From: Streptomyces roseoviridis
GTDB lineage: Bacteria; Actinomycetota; Actinomycetes; Streptomycetales; Streptomycetaceae
Reading direction: 5' to 3'
DNA length: 64,000 bases
Assembly (NCBI RefSeq): GCF_039535235.1
Contig: NZ_BAAAWU010000001.1
Coordinates: forward strand, 4,030,001 to 4,094,000
Part shown: positions 1 through 8,278 of the stretch, in pieces
Position numbering within the stretch: position 1 is the stretch's first letter
Layout of the letters: each line of letters starts with the position of its first letter
Translations under genes and position numbers: made by a program
The notes under the pieces: model-generated
The model's input: the letters and a program-made list of their open reading frames with translations, nothing else
The model's database searches: none
What the model was told of the DNA's origin: nothing

Positions 1-102
1 CTCCCGTCCTGGTCACAGCGGTGCGGACGGCCACCCCGGTCCCGATCTTCGAACGCTGAATCTCACCATCTGATATCACGGTGGCGTTTTTCGGTCCCTC
101 GT

Positions 103-108
103 TAGACT
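103..108 (+). promoter_or_regulatory. candidate -10 box of the ask-asd operon
   Basis: TAGACT matches the TANNNT -10 pattern and lies about 50 nt before the ask start, leaving a leader that holds the AGGAG ribosome site at 147-151. No convincing -35 was seen. Confidence 0.45.
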
Positions 109-156
109 GAACCGACCGCAGTGCCAGCTGTGGCAAGGACTGAGCGAGGAGCGCAC

Positions 157-1428
157 GTGGGCCTTGTCGTGCAGAAGTACGGAGGCTCCTCCGTTGCCGA
201 TGCCGAAGGCATCAAGCGCGTCGCCAAGCGGATCGTGGAAGCCAAGAAGAACGGCCACCAGGTGGTCGTCGTGGTTTCCGCGATGGGCGACACGACGGAC
301 GAGTTGATCGATCTCGCCGAGCAGGTATCGCCGATGCCGGCCGGGCGTGAATTCGACATGCTGCTGACCGCCGGAGAGCGGATCTCCATGGCCCTTCTGG
401 CCATGGCGATCAAAAACCTGGGTCACGAGGCCCAGTCGTTCACGGGCAGCCAGGCCGGTGTCATCACCGACTCGGTCCACAACAAAGCGCGCATCATCGA
501 TGTCACGCCGGGCCGCATCCGGACCGCGCTCGACGAGGGCAACATCGCCATTGTCGCCGGCTTCCAGGGCGTGTCCGCCGACAAGAAGGACATCACCACC
601 CTGGGCCGCGGCGGCTCCGACACGACCGCCGTCGCCCTGGCCGCCGCGCTCGACGCCGAGGTCTGCGAGATCTACACGGACGTCGACGGCGTCTTCACCG
701 CCGACCCCCGCGTGGTGAAGAAGGCGAAGAAGATCGACTGGATCTCCTTCGAGGACATGCTGGAGCTCGCCGCCTCCGGCTCCAAGGTGCTGCTGCACCG
801 GTGCGTCGAGTACGCACGCCGCTACAACATCCCGATCCACGTCCGCTCCTCCTTCTCGGGGCTCCAGGGCACGTGGGTCAGCAACGAACCGACAGGGGAC
901 TCCAAGGTGGAGCAGGCCATCATCTCCGGTGTCGCCCACGACACCTCCGAGGCGAAGATCACCGTCGTCGGCGTGCCGGACAAGCCGGGCGAGGCCGCGG
1001 CGATCTTCCGGGCCGTCGCGGACGCCGAGATCAACATCGACATGATCGTGCAGAACGTGTCCGCCGCCTCCACCGGTCTGACGGACATCTCCTTCACCCT
1101 CCCCAAGGCCGAGGGCCGCAAGGCCATCGACGCCCTGGAGAAGACGAAGGCCACGATCGGCTTCGACTCGCTGCGCTACGACGACCAGATCGGCAAGATC
1201 TCCCTGGTCGGCGCCGGAATGAAGACCAACCCGGGCGTCACCGCGGACTTCTTCCGCGCGCTGTCCGACGCGGGCGTCAACATCGAGCTGATCTCCACCT
1301 CCGAGATCCGCATCTCGGTCGTCACCCGCGCCGACGACGTCAACGAGGCCGTGCGCGCCGTCCACACCGCCTTCGGCCTGGACAGCGACTCCGACGAGGC
1401 CGTCGTCTACGGCGGCACCGGCCGCTGA
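157..1428 (+). CDS. ask: aspartate kinase
   Basis: Phosphorylates L-aspartate, the first step to lysine, threonine, methionine and diaminopimelate for peptidoglycan. The 423-residue protein opens with the nucleotide-binding KYGGSSV motif near residue 7, has GRGGSDTT around residues 150-157, and carries tandem regulatory ACT domains from about residue 265 to the end, so feedback control by lysine/threonine is expected. I chose GTG 157 because AGGAG (147-151) sits 5 nt before it; an in-frame GTG at 121 lacks such a site. An internal in-frame GTG at 907 with its own AGGGGA could initiate a separate regulatory (beta) subunit, as known for alpha/beta aspartokinases. It is followed directly by asd. 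Confidence 0.96.
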   Translation: MGLVVQKYGGSSVADAEGIKRVAKRIVEAKKNGHQVVVVVSAMGDTTDELIDLAEQVSPMPAGREFDMLLTAGERISMALLAMAIKNLGHEAQSFTGSQAGVITDSVHNKARIIDVTPGRIRTALDEGNIAIVAGFQGVSADKKDITTLGRGGSDTTAVALAAALDAEVCEIYTDVDGVFTADPRVVKKAKKIDWISFEDMLELAASGSKVLLHRCVEYARRYNIPIHVRSSFSGLQGTWVSNEPTGDSKVEQAIISGVAHDTSEAKITVVGVPDKPGEAAAIFRAVADAEINIDMIVQNVSAASTGLTDISFTLPKAEGRKAIDALEKTKATIGFDSLRYDDQIGKISLVGAGMKTNPGVTADFFRALSDAGVNIELISTSEIRISVVTRADDVNEAVRAVHTAFGLDSDSDEAVVYGGTGR

Positions 1429-1430
1429 CC

Positions 1431-1495
1431 TCGTGGTGACATCTTCGTGGTGACGACTTCGTGGTGACATCTTCGTGGTGACGACTTCGGTGACA
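1431..1495 (+). repeat. 14-bp tandem repeat between ask and asd
   Basis: Four full copies of TCGTGGTGACNNCT plus a shortened fifth copy fill the gap between the two genes. Copies alternate ATCT/GACT endings, giving a 28-bp higher-order unit. Each copy contains GGTGA, which can pair with the 16S rRNA tail, and the last GGTGA lies 4 nt before the TTG start of asd. Confidence 0.9.
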
Positions 1496-1497
1496 TC

Positions 1498-2559
1498 TTG
1501 ACGAGCCGCAGGCCGACGCTCGCGGTCGTGGGAGCGACCGGGGCCGTCGGCGCGGTGCTGCTCCAGGCGCTCACGCACCACGCGGACGTCTGGGGCGAGA
1601 TCCGTCTCCTCGCCTCCCCCCGCTCGGCCGGCCGCAAGCTGGCCGTACGGGGGGAGGAGTGCGAGGTCCTCGCCCTCGGCGAGGAGGCGCTGACGGGCGT
1701 CGACCTGGCCCTCTTCCTGGTGCCCGACGCCGTGGCGGCCCAGTGGGCGCCGATCGCCGCCGCCAAGGGCGCGGTGGTCGTGGACACCTCGACGGCGTTC
1801 CGGGCCGACCCGGACGTGCCGCTCGTGGTCCCCGAGATCAATCCGCACGCCGTACGGATCCGGCCACGCGGCATCGTCGCGAGCCCCGGCTGCTCCACCC
1901 TGGCGCTGATTGTCGCCGTGGGCGCCCTGCACGCCGAGTTCGGGCTCACCGAGCTCGTCGTCACCGCCCAGCAGGCCGCCAGCGCCGCCGGAGGCGCCGG
2001 CACGGAAGCGCTGCGCCGGCAGCTGGCCCTGGTCGCCGGCAGCGAGCTCGGCACCCACCCCGGAGACGTACGGCGGGCGGTCGGCGACCACACCGGTCCC
2101 TTCCCCGGCCCCCTCGCCCTCAACGTGCTGCCCTGGTCGGGCGTGCCCGCCGCGGACGGCTGGTCCTCGGAGGAGCTGGGCATCCGTGAGGAGACCCGCA
2201 GGATCCTGGACCTGCCGGGGCTGCGCGTCGCGGCCACCTGCGTCCGCGTCCCCGTCGTGACCGGACACTCCGCCTCCGTGCACGCCCGCTTCGAGCGGCC
2301 GGTCACCGTCGCCCGCGCCCACGAGATCCTGGCGACCTCGCCCGGCGTGGTGCTGTACGACGACCCGGCCACGGGCGACTTCCCGACGCCCGCGGACGTG
2401 GCGGGCACCGACCCGACGTGGGTCGGGCGGGTGCGCAGGTCGATGGACGACGAACGGGCCCTGGAGTTCTTCGTGTGCGGGGACAACCTGCGCAAGGGAG
2501 CCGCGCTGAACGCCGTGCAGATCGCGGAGCGCATCGCGGGCGAAGCCGCCCGCTCGTGA
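1498..2559 (+). CDS. asd: aspartate-semialdehyde dehydrogenase
   Basis: Reduces aspartyl phosphate to aspartate semialdehyde with NADPH, the step after aspartate kinase. The 353-residue protein has the GATGAVG dinucleotide motif at residues 12-18, a catalytic cysteine near residue 132 in SPGCST, a catalytic histidine near 257 in VVTGHS, and the C-terminal DNLRKGAALN motif. The cysteine context is PGC rather than the PNC usual in Gram-positive enzymes, so this is a divergent member. The start is TTG: the frame is closed by TGA at 1465, and no ATG or GTG follows before 1498. The ribosome site is only GGTGA (1489-1493), supplied by the upstream tandem repeat. Very likely co-transcribed with ask. 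Confidence 0.9.
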   Translation: MTSRRPTLAVVGATGAVGAVLLQALTHHADVWGEIRLLASPRSAGRKLAVRGEECEVLALGEEALTGVDLALFLVPDAVAAQWAPIAAAKGAVVVDTSTAFRADPDVPLVVPEINPHAVRIRPRGIVASPGCSTLALIVAVGALHAEFGLTELVVTAQQAASAAGGAGTEALRRQLALVAGSELGTHPGDVRRAVGDHTGPFPGPLALNVLPWSGVPAADGWSSEELGIREETRRILDLPGLRVAATCVRVPVVTGHSASVHARFERPVTVARAHEILATSPGVVLYDDPATGDFPTPADVAGTDPTWVGRVRRSMDDERALEFFVCGDNLRKGAALNAVQIAERIAGEAARS

Positions 2560-2975
2560 ACGCGACGGTCCACTGTGCCCGATGTGCCCGATGTACCCGA
2601 TGTGCCCGAGGGCGCCTCGCGGCCCGGCGCCGGAGGGCTCGTCGGGTGTCCGGAAATCGGCATCGCCTGACCGGCCGTCTTTGTAGGCTCTGTGAAGACC
2701 TTGAAGGCCCTGTGAGCAAATCGGCGTCCGGTGCCTCTTGATCAGGTCAGATGTCCTGGACGACGATGCTCTTCCCCCCTTCCGCAACCAGTGGTCGGGC
2801 GGGAGCGTCTTCGCGGGCACCCAGGAGCATGTGTCGTGGAGCACGCCGCACAAGCGGGGCATCGGGGAGAACGGGTACGCATGAGGGCAAACGACGCACC
2901 GTCAAAAACGGTGGCGTACGCGTACAACCCTGACGGGGGGAAGCGTGTCCAACAGGCGTGGCAGAGGTACTCGAC
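2560..2975. other. intergenic region before the sigma-factor gene
   Basis: About 415 bp without a convincing gene. It holds a 9-bp tandem repeat (2574-2607) just after asd and a mixed-composition stretch around 2880-2945 that should contain the sigma-factor promoter; I could not assign -35/-10 boxes with confidence. Confidence 0.5.
2574..2607. repeat. 9-bp tandem repeat GATGTGCCC
   Basis: Three full copies (one with A for G) and a partial copy follow the asd stop codon. No coding function is apparent. Confidence 0.85.
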
Positions 2976-3632
2976 ATGGCGGCGGTCATCCCGCTGCACG
3001 GCACCGCGGTGCGCCCGCTTCGGCGGCCGCGCCCGGTCAGCGGCATGCCGGTGATCGCGCCCATGCCCCTCAGGACCCGTCCGGCCGCCGTGAGCGGCAT
3101 TCCGTCGCCCCGCGAGGGCGCTGACGAGACGATGGCTGCCGGTACCACCGTCGACCACCTCACCGAGACCTATCGCGCCCACTACCGCTCGCTGCTCGGT
3201 CTCGCCGCGCTCCTCCTCGACGACACCGCCTCCTGCGAGGACGTCGTGCAGGAGGCGTTCATCCGCGTCCACTCGGCGCGCAACCGGGTGCGCGACCCCG
3301 AGAAGACCCTGGCCTACCTGCGGCAGACCGTCGTCAACCTCTCGCGCTCCGCGCTGCGCCGGCGCATCCTCGGCCTCAAGCTGCTCTCCAAGCCCATGCC
3401 CGACATGGCCTCCGCCGAGGAGGGCGCCTACGACCAGCTGGAGCGGGACGCGCTCATCAAGGCGATGCGCGGACTCCAGCGGCGGCAGCGCGAGGTCCTG
3501 GTGCTGCGGTACTTCGCCGACATGACGGAGGCCCAGGTCGCCGAGACCCTCGGCATCTCGCTGGGCTCGGTCAAGGCGTACGGCTCCCGTGGCATCGCGG
3601 CGCTGCGCATAGCCATGGAGGCCACGTCATGA
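2976..3632 (+). CDS. SigE-family (ECF-like) RNA polymerase sigma factor
   Basis: A 218-residue sigma-70 family protein. An unusual N-terminal extension of about 50 residues, rich in Arg and Pro, precedes sigma region 2 (EDVVQEAFIRVH). Region 4 ends in a helix-turn-helix (TEAQVAETLGISLGSVKAYG) close to the C-terminus. I chose ATG 2976 because AGAGG at 2963-2967 is 8 nt upstream; GTG 2958 would add six residues, and ATG 3132 would remove the extension. The stop overlaps the next start as ATGA, so the downstream membrane protein is translationally coupled and is the natural candidate for a regulator of this factor. Target promoters are unknown. Confidence 0.88.
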   Translation: MAAVIPLHGTAVRPLRRPRPVSGMPVIAPMPLRTRPAAVSGIPSPREGADETMAAGTTVDHLTETYRAHYRSLLGLAALLLDDTASCEDVVQEAFIRVHSARNRVRDPEKTLAYLRQTVVNLSRSALRRRILGLKLLSKPMPDMASAEEGAYDQLERDALIKAMRGLQRRQREVLVLRYFADMTEAQVAETLGISLGSVKAYGSRGIAALRIAMEATS

Positions 3633-5104
3633 GCGGGCCGCTGGGCGAGCGACCGGAGCGGGGCGAGCGGGGAGAGCGCCTCGGGTACGGCGAGGGCGGC
3701 GAACGCCCCGAGCGGGACGGACGCGACGAGCACGGCGAGTACGGCGAGTACGGCGAGTACGGTGGGCGCGGCGAGCGTGGCGAGCGCGGGCCTGGTGGGC
3801 ACGGACCGGGTGGGCACGCGGGCCCTGGTGGGCCTGGTGGGCACGCGGGGTCTGGTGGGTCTGGTGGGCACGAGGGGCCTGGTGGGCACGCCGAACCGCA
3901 CGAGGTGCACGAGCCACACGAGCCGCGCGGGCCACAGGGGCACGTCGGGCCCCACGAACCCCTTGGGGCGCGCGAGCCCCACGAGCACGACGAGCACGGC
4001 CGGGGCGATCAGGACGATCGGCGCGGCGACGACCAGGACGACCTGAGTGGACGCGGGATGGTGAACGAAGCGCCGGGCGACGCGCCGGAGAACGGCACGC
4101 CCGACGAGCTGGCGCTGCGGCGGCTGTTCCAGGGCGCGGTGGCCGGGCTCGAGCCCTCCGAGGGCGCGCTCGACCACCTCCGCCGTGCCGTGCCCGCCCG
4201 CCGCGCCCGCAAGCGGCAGGCCGTGGTCGGCATGGCCGCCGCGATCGTCCTGGTCGGCACGGCCGTCCCGGCCCTGGTGCACGTGGCCTCGTCCGGCGGG
4301 ATCTCCGCCGACCAGCCGGTCAACGCCGGGCACGGCGAGCAGGCCCAGGGCGGCACCGGCACGGAGACCGGCATCGAGGGCGGGCAGAAGAGCGCCGGCC
4401 CGCCGTCCGGCACGGCCGAGCCCAGCGAGGGCGAGGCCGAGGGCGCCGGACGGCCCACCGCGCCGTCGGACGGCCCCGGCGGTGGCGGCGACGGCGGCAG
4501 CACCGCCCCGTCCGGCTCCTCGGACGAGCGGCCGGTCTGCGCGGCCGACCAACTGGCCGTGAGCTCCGCGACGACGGGCGCCCCCGACTCCACCGGCAAG
4601 GTCTACGGCACCTTCCGCATCGCCAACGTCTCCGGCCGCGACTGTCGCGTCGGCGGCGACGGACGGTTCGGCTTCGAGGCACGGGGCGCGGCCGACCAGT
4701 CGAAGATCACGGTCGTCGAGCACACCCCCGGCGACGCCGCGAGCGGTCTGCCCGACCCCTCGCAGGAGTCGCCCTCGCTGCTGCTCACCCCCGACAACGC
4801 CTACGAGGTCCGCTTCGCCTGGGTGCCCAGCGAGACCTGCCCCACCACGGGCCCCAACCCGACGCCGACCCCGACCCCCACACCGGACGGCGGCTCGCCG
4901 TCGAGCGGCGGCGCCACCGGCTCCACGGGCACGAGTCCCGACGACGGCACGGTCTCCACCCAGCTCGGCACGGACGGCACCCCGGCGGACGGCAGCATCG
5001 AGGTGACCCACACCGCCGACCCCGGCAGCCCGGTCGCGGCGGCCACCATCCCGAACGCGTGCGCGGGCACCCTCTACCGAACCGGGGTCCTGGACGCCTC
5101 CTGA
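3629..5104 (+). CDS. membrane protein coupled to the sigma factor, possible anti-sigma; repetitive Gly/His/Glu-rich N-terminus
   Basis: A 491-residue protein of unrecognised family. Residues 1-143 are low complexity: GE(R/Y) repeats, then collagen-like GPGGHA-type repeats, then a His/Glu/Pro-rich stretch. Residues about 145-192 look like a compact cytoplasmic segment. One transmembrane helix lies near 195-220, followed by a Ser/Gly/Pro-rich linker and an exported domain containing a Cys pair and a Thr-Pro repeat. Coupling to the sigma gene (ATGA overlap) and the single-span topology resemble anti-sigma factors, but I see no ZAS or RsbW motif. Translation could instead begin at ATG 4058 or GTG 4061, which would remove the repeats; the overlap favours 3629. 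Confidence 0.7.
   Translation: MSGPLGERPERGERGERLGYGEGGERPERDGRDEHGEYGEYGEYGGRGERGERGPGGHGPGGHAGPGGPGGHAGSGGSGGHEGPGGHAEPHEVHEPHEPRGPQGHVGPHEPLGAREPHEHDEHGRGDQDDRRGDDQDDLSGRGMVNEAPGDAPENGTPDELALRRLFQGAVAGLEPSEGALDHLRRAVPARRARKRQAVVGMAAAIVLVGTAVPALVHVASSGGISADQPVNAGHGEQAQGGTGTETGIEGGQKSAGPPSGTAEPSEGEAEGAGRPTAPSDGPGGGGDGGSTAPSGSSDERPVCAADQLAVSSATTGAPDSTGKVYGTFRIANVSGRDCRVGGDGRFGFEARGAADQSKITVVEHTPGDAASGLPDPSQESPSLLLTPDNAYEVRFAWVPSETCPTTGPNPTPTPTPTPDGGSPSSGGATGSTGTSPDDGTVSTQLGTDGTPADGSIEVTHTADPGSPVAAATIPNACAGTLYRTGVLDAS
3734..3893 (+). repeat. coding tandem repeats (GGCGAGTAC x3, then GGTGGGCAC-type units)
   Basis: Three exact 9-bp copies at 3734-3760 are followed by many CCTGGTGGGCAC-like units up to 3893. 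They encode the Gly/His/Pro repeats of the sigma-linked membrane protein and use T-ending Pro, Ser and Gly codons more often than neighbouring genes do. Confidence 0.8.
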
Positions 5105-5140
5105 GCGAGGACCGCCCGCACGCCCCGGCACCAGAGCACC

Positions 5141-5270
5141 GGGGCAGAGCCCGGGAAGCCCCGAGGGCAGAGCTCGGGAGAAAGCCCCGAAGGGAGAGCC
5201 CGGTAAGGAGCCCCGAGGGCCGAGCCCGGGAGAAAGCCCCGGGGGCAGAGCCCGGGGGAGAACCGGAGGG
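5141..5270. repeat. imperfect ~25-bp tandem repeat between convergent genes
   Basis: About five copies of a unit resembling GGGCAGAGCCCGGGA followed by AAGCCCCGA lie between the stop codons of the membrane protein and the SURF1-like gene. Copies vary from 22 to 27 bp. Internal GGGC/GCCC pairing may let the array act as a terminator. Confidence 0.75.
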
Positions 5271-5275
5271 CGCGG

Positions 5276-6016
5276 CTAGAGCCCGAGGGCGGCGTCCCGG
5301 GAAGCCTCCACCTCGCGGCGGAGCAGCCGGAACCACATGAAGACCACGAAGCCGGCGAAGACGAACCACTCGGCCGTGTAGCCCAGGTTCTGGAACGCCT
5401 TCACGTCGAGGCCGGTGCCAGCGGCGGCCGCCGCCGGCACCGGGGTGAGCCCGGCCGGCGAGTCCGTCAGGGTGATCCAGGCGTCGTAGACGTCGTACGA
5501 CACCACGTTCACCAGGGACGCGGCGCTGATCATGCCGAGCTGCCCCTCGGGCAGACCGCCCGCCGCGCGGACCCCCTTCGTACCGGCGTTCTCCGAGGCC
5601 TGGAGCGCGCCCGTCACGGTGACCTCGCCCGGCGGCGGGGCCGGGGCCTCGCCGCCCGACGGGAGCCAGCCGCGGACCACGGGCAGCGCCTTGCCGCCGT
5701 CCGTCCTCAGGAGCGTCAGCACGTACGAGCCGGAGCGGCCGTCCAGATCACGGTCCGGGACCAGGAACTGCTCCCCGTACCGCCCGCTGGCCCGCGCGAT
5801 CCGCCCCGAGGTCTCCTTGTCCACCGGCAGCAGCGCGTCCAGGGCCTCGGCCGCCCGGGTCGAAGGATCGGGCCGCCGCTCCGCCTCCCGGTGGGAGTCG
5901 ACGCGGTCCTCGAACTTGCCCATCTGCCAGGTCCCCATGAACAGGCAGAACGGGATGGCGAGGAGGACGAAGACGTTGATCCCCCACCAGCGGGGCGTTC
6001 TCAGGAACCGGTACAC
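5276..6016 (-). CDS. SURF1 family cytochrome oxidase biogenesis protein
   Basis: A 246-residue membrane protein of the SURF1 type, which helps assemble cytochrome c oxidase. One transmembrane helix lies near residues 12-30 (FVLLAIPFCLFMGTWQ; the xxGxWQ end is a family hallmark). A large extracytoplasmic loop contains VVRGWLP, and a second helix near 215-235 is followed by a positively charged end. Length and two-helix topology fit the family. The GTG start (VYRFLRTPRWW) is the only plausible in-frame start, although GGGAG sits unusually close to it. The gene lies 23 bp beyond the end of the S9 peptidase gene and probably shares its transcript. Confidence 0.85.
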   Translation of the reverse strand: MYRFLRTPRWWGINVFVLLAIPFCLFMGTWQMGKFEDRVDSHREAERRPDPSTRAAEALDALLPVDKETSGRIARASGRYGEQFLVPDRDLDGRSGSYVLTLLRTDGGKALPVVRGWLPSGGEAPAPPPGEVTVTGALQASENAGTKGVRAAGGLPEGQLGMISAASLVNVVSYDVYDAWITLTDSPAGLTPVPAAAAAGTGLDVKAFQNLGYTAEWFVFAGFVVFMWFRLLRREVEASRDAALGL

Positions 6017-6039
6017 GCTCCCACGGTACGCAAGACCGC

Positions 6040-7911
6040 TCAGCCCACCTCCTTCCGGGTCCCCTGCGGCGCCGGCGTCCCCAGGTGACGGGACGCGAAG
6101 TCCAGGTCGAGGGCGACCTGCTTGATCCGCTCGTCGACCACCAGCGAGCCGTGCCCCGCGTCGTACCGGTACACCTCGTGCACCGCGCCGCGGGCGGCCA
6201 GCCGGTCGACGTAGTTGTCGATCTGCCGGATCGGGCAGCGCGGGTCGTTCACACCGGCCGAGATGTGCACCGGAGCCTTCACCGCGTCCACGTACGTCAG
6301 CGGCGAGGAGGCGGCGAACCGCTCGGGGACCTCCTCGGGCGAGCCGCCGAGCAGGGTGCGGTCCAGGGCCTTCAGGGCCTCCATCTCGTCCTCGTACGCC
6401 GCCACGTAGTCGGCGACGGGCACGGCGGCCAGGCCGACCGCCCAGGCGTCCGGTTGGGTGCCGAGGCCGAGCAGGGTGAGATAGCCGCCCCAGGAGCCGC
6501 CGGCCAGGACCAGCCGCTCCGGGTCGGCGAGCCCGCTGTCCACCGCCCACTCGCGGACCGCGGCGATGTCCTCCAGCTCGATCAGCCCGACCCGGTGCTT
6601 GAGCGCGTCCGTCCACTCCCGGCCGTATCCGGTGGAGCCGCGGTAGTTCACCCGCACCACCGCGTAGCCGTGGTCGACCCAGGCGGCCGGGCCGGAGGCG
6701 AAGGCGTCGCTGTCGTGCCACGCCGGACCGCCGTGCACCTCGAAGACGGTCGGGAACGGGCCCTCGCCCTGTGCCGGGCGCTGCACCAGGGCGTGCACCC
6801 GTCCACCCGGCCCCTCCACCCACACGTCCTCCACCGGCACCGAAGGAGGCGCCTCGGGGCCCGGAGGGTCGAGCACGACCGAGCCGTCCGTGGACCGCAC
6901 CACCGGCGGATGGGCGGCCGAGGACCACAGGTACTCCACGGAGCCGTCGGGGCGGGCCGTCGCGCTCGACACCGAACCGGCCGGGGTCTCCACCCGGACC
7001 AGGGCGCCGGTGGCGATCTCGTACCGCCACAGCTCGCTGCGCGCCTCGAAGCTGTGCACGATCAGCAGCCCCGAGCCGTCCGGATACCACTCGGCCGACA
7101 CGTCGCCGGGCAGGTCGAGCCGCAGATCGGTCTCCGTGCCCGTGGCCACGTCCCACAGCATCGGCTCCCAGCGGCCGCGCCGCTGGTGCCCCACGAGCAG
7201 CAGCGTCTCCCCGGCCACCGGGGCGAAGCCGAGGACGCTCAGGCCCAGCTCCTCCGTGCCGCCCTTGGTGTCGTCCAGCTCGGCCACCACCGACGCGTCC
7301 GCCGTGCGCAGCACCCGGATCGCCGAGTGCATCGCGTCGCCGTGCTCGGTGTGCTCGACGGCGATCAGGCCCGAGTCGTACGACAGGTCGCCGACCCCGG
7401 CCGACTGCCGGTGCCGGTAGATCTCCACCGGCTCCTTCGCGCCCGGCCGCAGCAGATGCACCGTCGACCCGTCCTCGTCGGTCGAGCGGCCCACCACGAC
7501 TGTGCCGTCCCGGCCGAGGGCGAGGCCCGCCGGGTAGGAAGGCGCGAGACCCGGCACGGCGGGCTCGTCCTCGCCGCCGTCGAACGGCTGGCGCATCCAC
7601 ACCCCGAACTCGTCACCGTCGCTGTCCTTGAACCACCAGATCCACCGGCCGTCCGGGCTCAGCGTGCCGTCCGTCGTCCCGTTCGGCCGGTCGGTGACCT
7701 GCCGCTGCCGGCCGGTCGCCCGGTCCCACGCGTACAGCTCGTACGTCCCCGTCGCGTTCGACACGAACAGCGAACGGTCCGGTGCCTCCTCGGCCCACTC
7801 CGGCAGCGACACCCGCGGCGCGCGGAACCGCTGCTCCCACGGCGGCGCGTCCGCGAACCCCTCGAATGCCGACCCGCCGTCCGCCGTGCTCTCGTCCTTG
7901 CTCTCAGTCAT
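6040..7911 (-). CDS. S9 family prolyl oligopeptidase / acylaminoacyl-peptidase-like serine peptidase
   Basis: A 623-residue cytosolic peptidase. The N-terminal part (about residues 30-360) has repeated beta-propeller-like segments. The C-terminal alpha/beta-hydrolase domain has the nucleophile in GGSWGG (Ser about 471), Asp in GVNDPR (about 555) and His in AGHGS (about 587), the normal S9 order. It has no signal peptide. ATG 7911 gives a start close to the conserved region; an upstream in-frame ATG at 8001 would add thirty unconvincing residues. The ribosome site is weak. A perfect TGTGGATAA DnaA box lies 52-60 nt upstream. The substrate cannot be read from the sequence. Confidence 0.9.
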   Translation of the reverse strand: MTESKDESTADGGSAFEGFADAPPWEQRFRAPRVSLPEWAEEAPDRSLFVSNATGTYELYAWDRATGRQRQVTDRPNGTTDGTLSPDGRWIWWFKDSDGDEFGVWMRQPFDGGEDEPAVPGLAPSYPAGLALGRDGTVVVGRSTDEDGSTVHLLRPGAKEPVEIYRHRQSAGVGDLSYDSGLIAVEHTEHGDAMHSAIRVLRTADASVVAELDDTKGGTEELGLSVLGFAPVAGETLLLVGHQRRGRWEPMLWDVATGTETDLRLDLPGDVSAEWYPDGSGLLIVHSFEARSELWRYEIATGALVRVETPAGSVSSATARPDGSVEYLWSSAAHPPVVRSTDGSVVLDPPGPEAPPSVPVEDVWVEGPGGRVHALVQRPAQGEGPFPTVFEVHGGPAWHDSDAFASGPAAWVDHGYAVVRVNYRGSTGYGREWTDALKHRVGLIELEDIAAVREWAVDSGLADPERLVLAGGSWGGYLTLLGLGTQPDAWAVGLAAVPVADYVAAYEDEMEALKALDRTLLGGSPEEVPERFAASSPLTYVDAVKAPVHISAGVNDPRCPIRQIDNYVDRLAARGAVHEVYRYDAGHGSLVVDERIKQVALDLDFASRHLGTPAPQGTRKEVG

Positions 7912-7962
7912 GGAGCCATCATGCGCCGCCCGCCCGACAATGCGGTCGCCATGCCCGCAACC

Positions 7963-7971
7963 TGTGGATAA
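7963..7971 (-). promoter_or_regulatory. DnaA box (TTATCCACA on the minus strand)
   Basis: TGTGGATAA on the plus strand is a perfect classical DnaA box. It lies in the upstream region of the S9 peptidase gene. Confidence 0.6.
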
Positions 7972-8233
7972 CTCCGGCCGGCCGGCCGGTCGAGGCGTCA
8001 CGCCCGGCGCTCCGAGCGGTTCGGCCTGATCACCGCCCGCCCGCCGGATCGACCGCCGAACGCTGCGGCGGGGCGCCGTCCTCCACGTCGTCGCGCATCA
8101 CGGGGGATCCCCGCCGCTCCTTCAGTTCGTTCTCCGCCCCCGCCCCCGCCCCCGTCGCCCCCGCCGCCCTCCGCCCCCGCCGTCGCCCCCGTCGGCCCGG
8201 CCCCCGGGGCCCCTGCCTCCCCCGCCAAACACT

Positions 8234-8278
8234 GCCTCGTCGGCCTCGTCGGCCTCGTCGGCCTCGTCGGCCTCGTCC
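8234..8278. repeat. 9-bp tandem repeat GCCTCGTCG x5
   Basis: Four exact copies and one with a final C follow in direct succession in the intergenic region upstream of the ydcF-like gene. Confidence 0.9.

Noticed and set aside
1431..1495. CRISPR-like array
   Set aside because: Units are only 14 bp with no spacers and no cas genes; the other repeat arrays in the window are likewise contiguous tandem repeats.
76..2862. Very long minus-strand open frame opposite ask-asd
   Set aside because: It is an antisense shadow caused by high GC; the translation is low complexity with no domain, and both plus-strand genes are clear.
3428..5131. 567-codon minus-strand open frame opposite the sigma-linked membrane protein
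   Set aside because: Repetitive Val/Arg/Pro-rich translation produced by the plus-strand repeats; it also overlaps the sigma gene.
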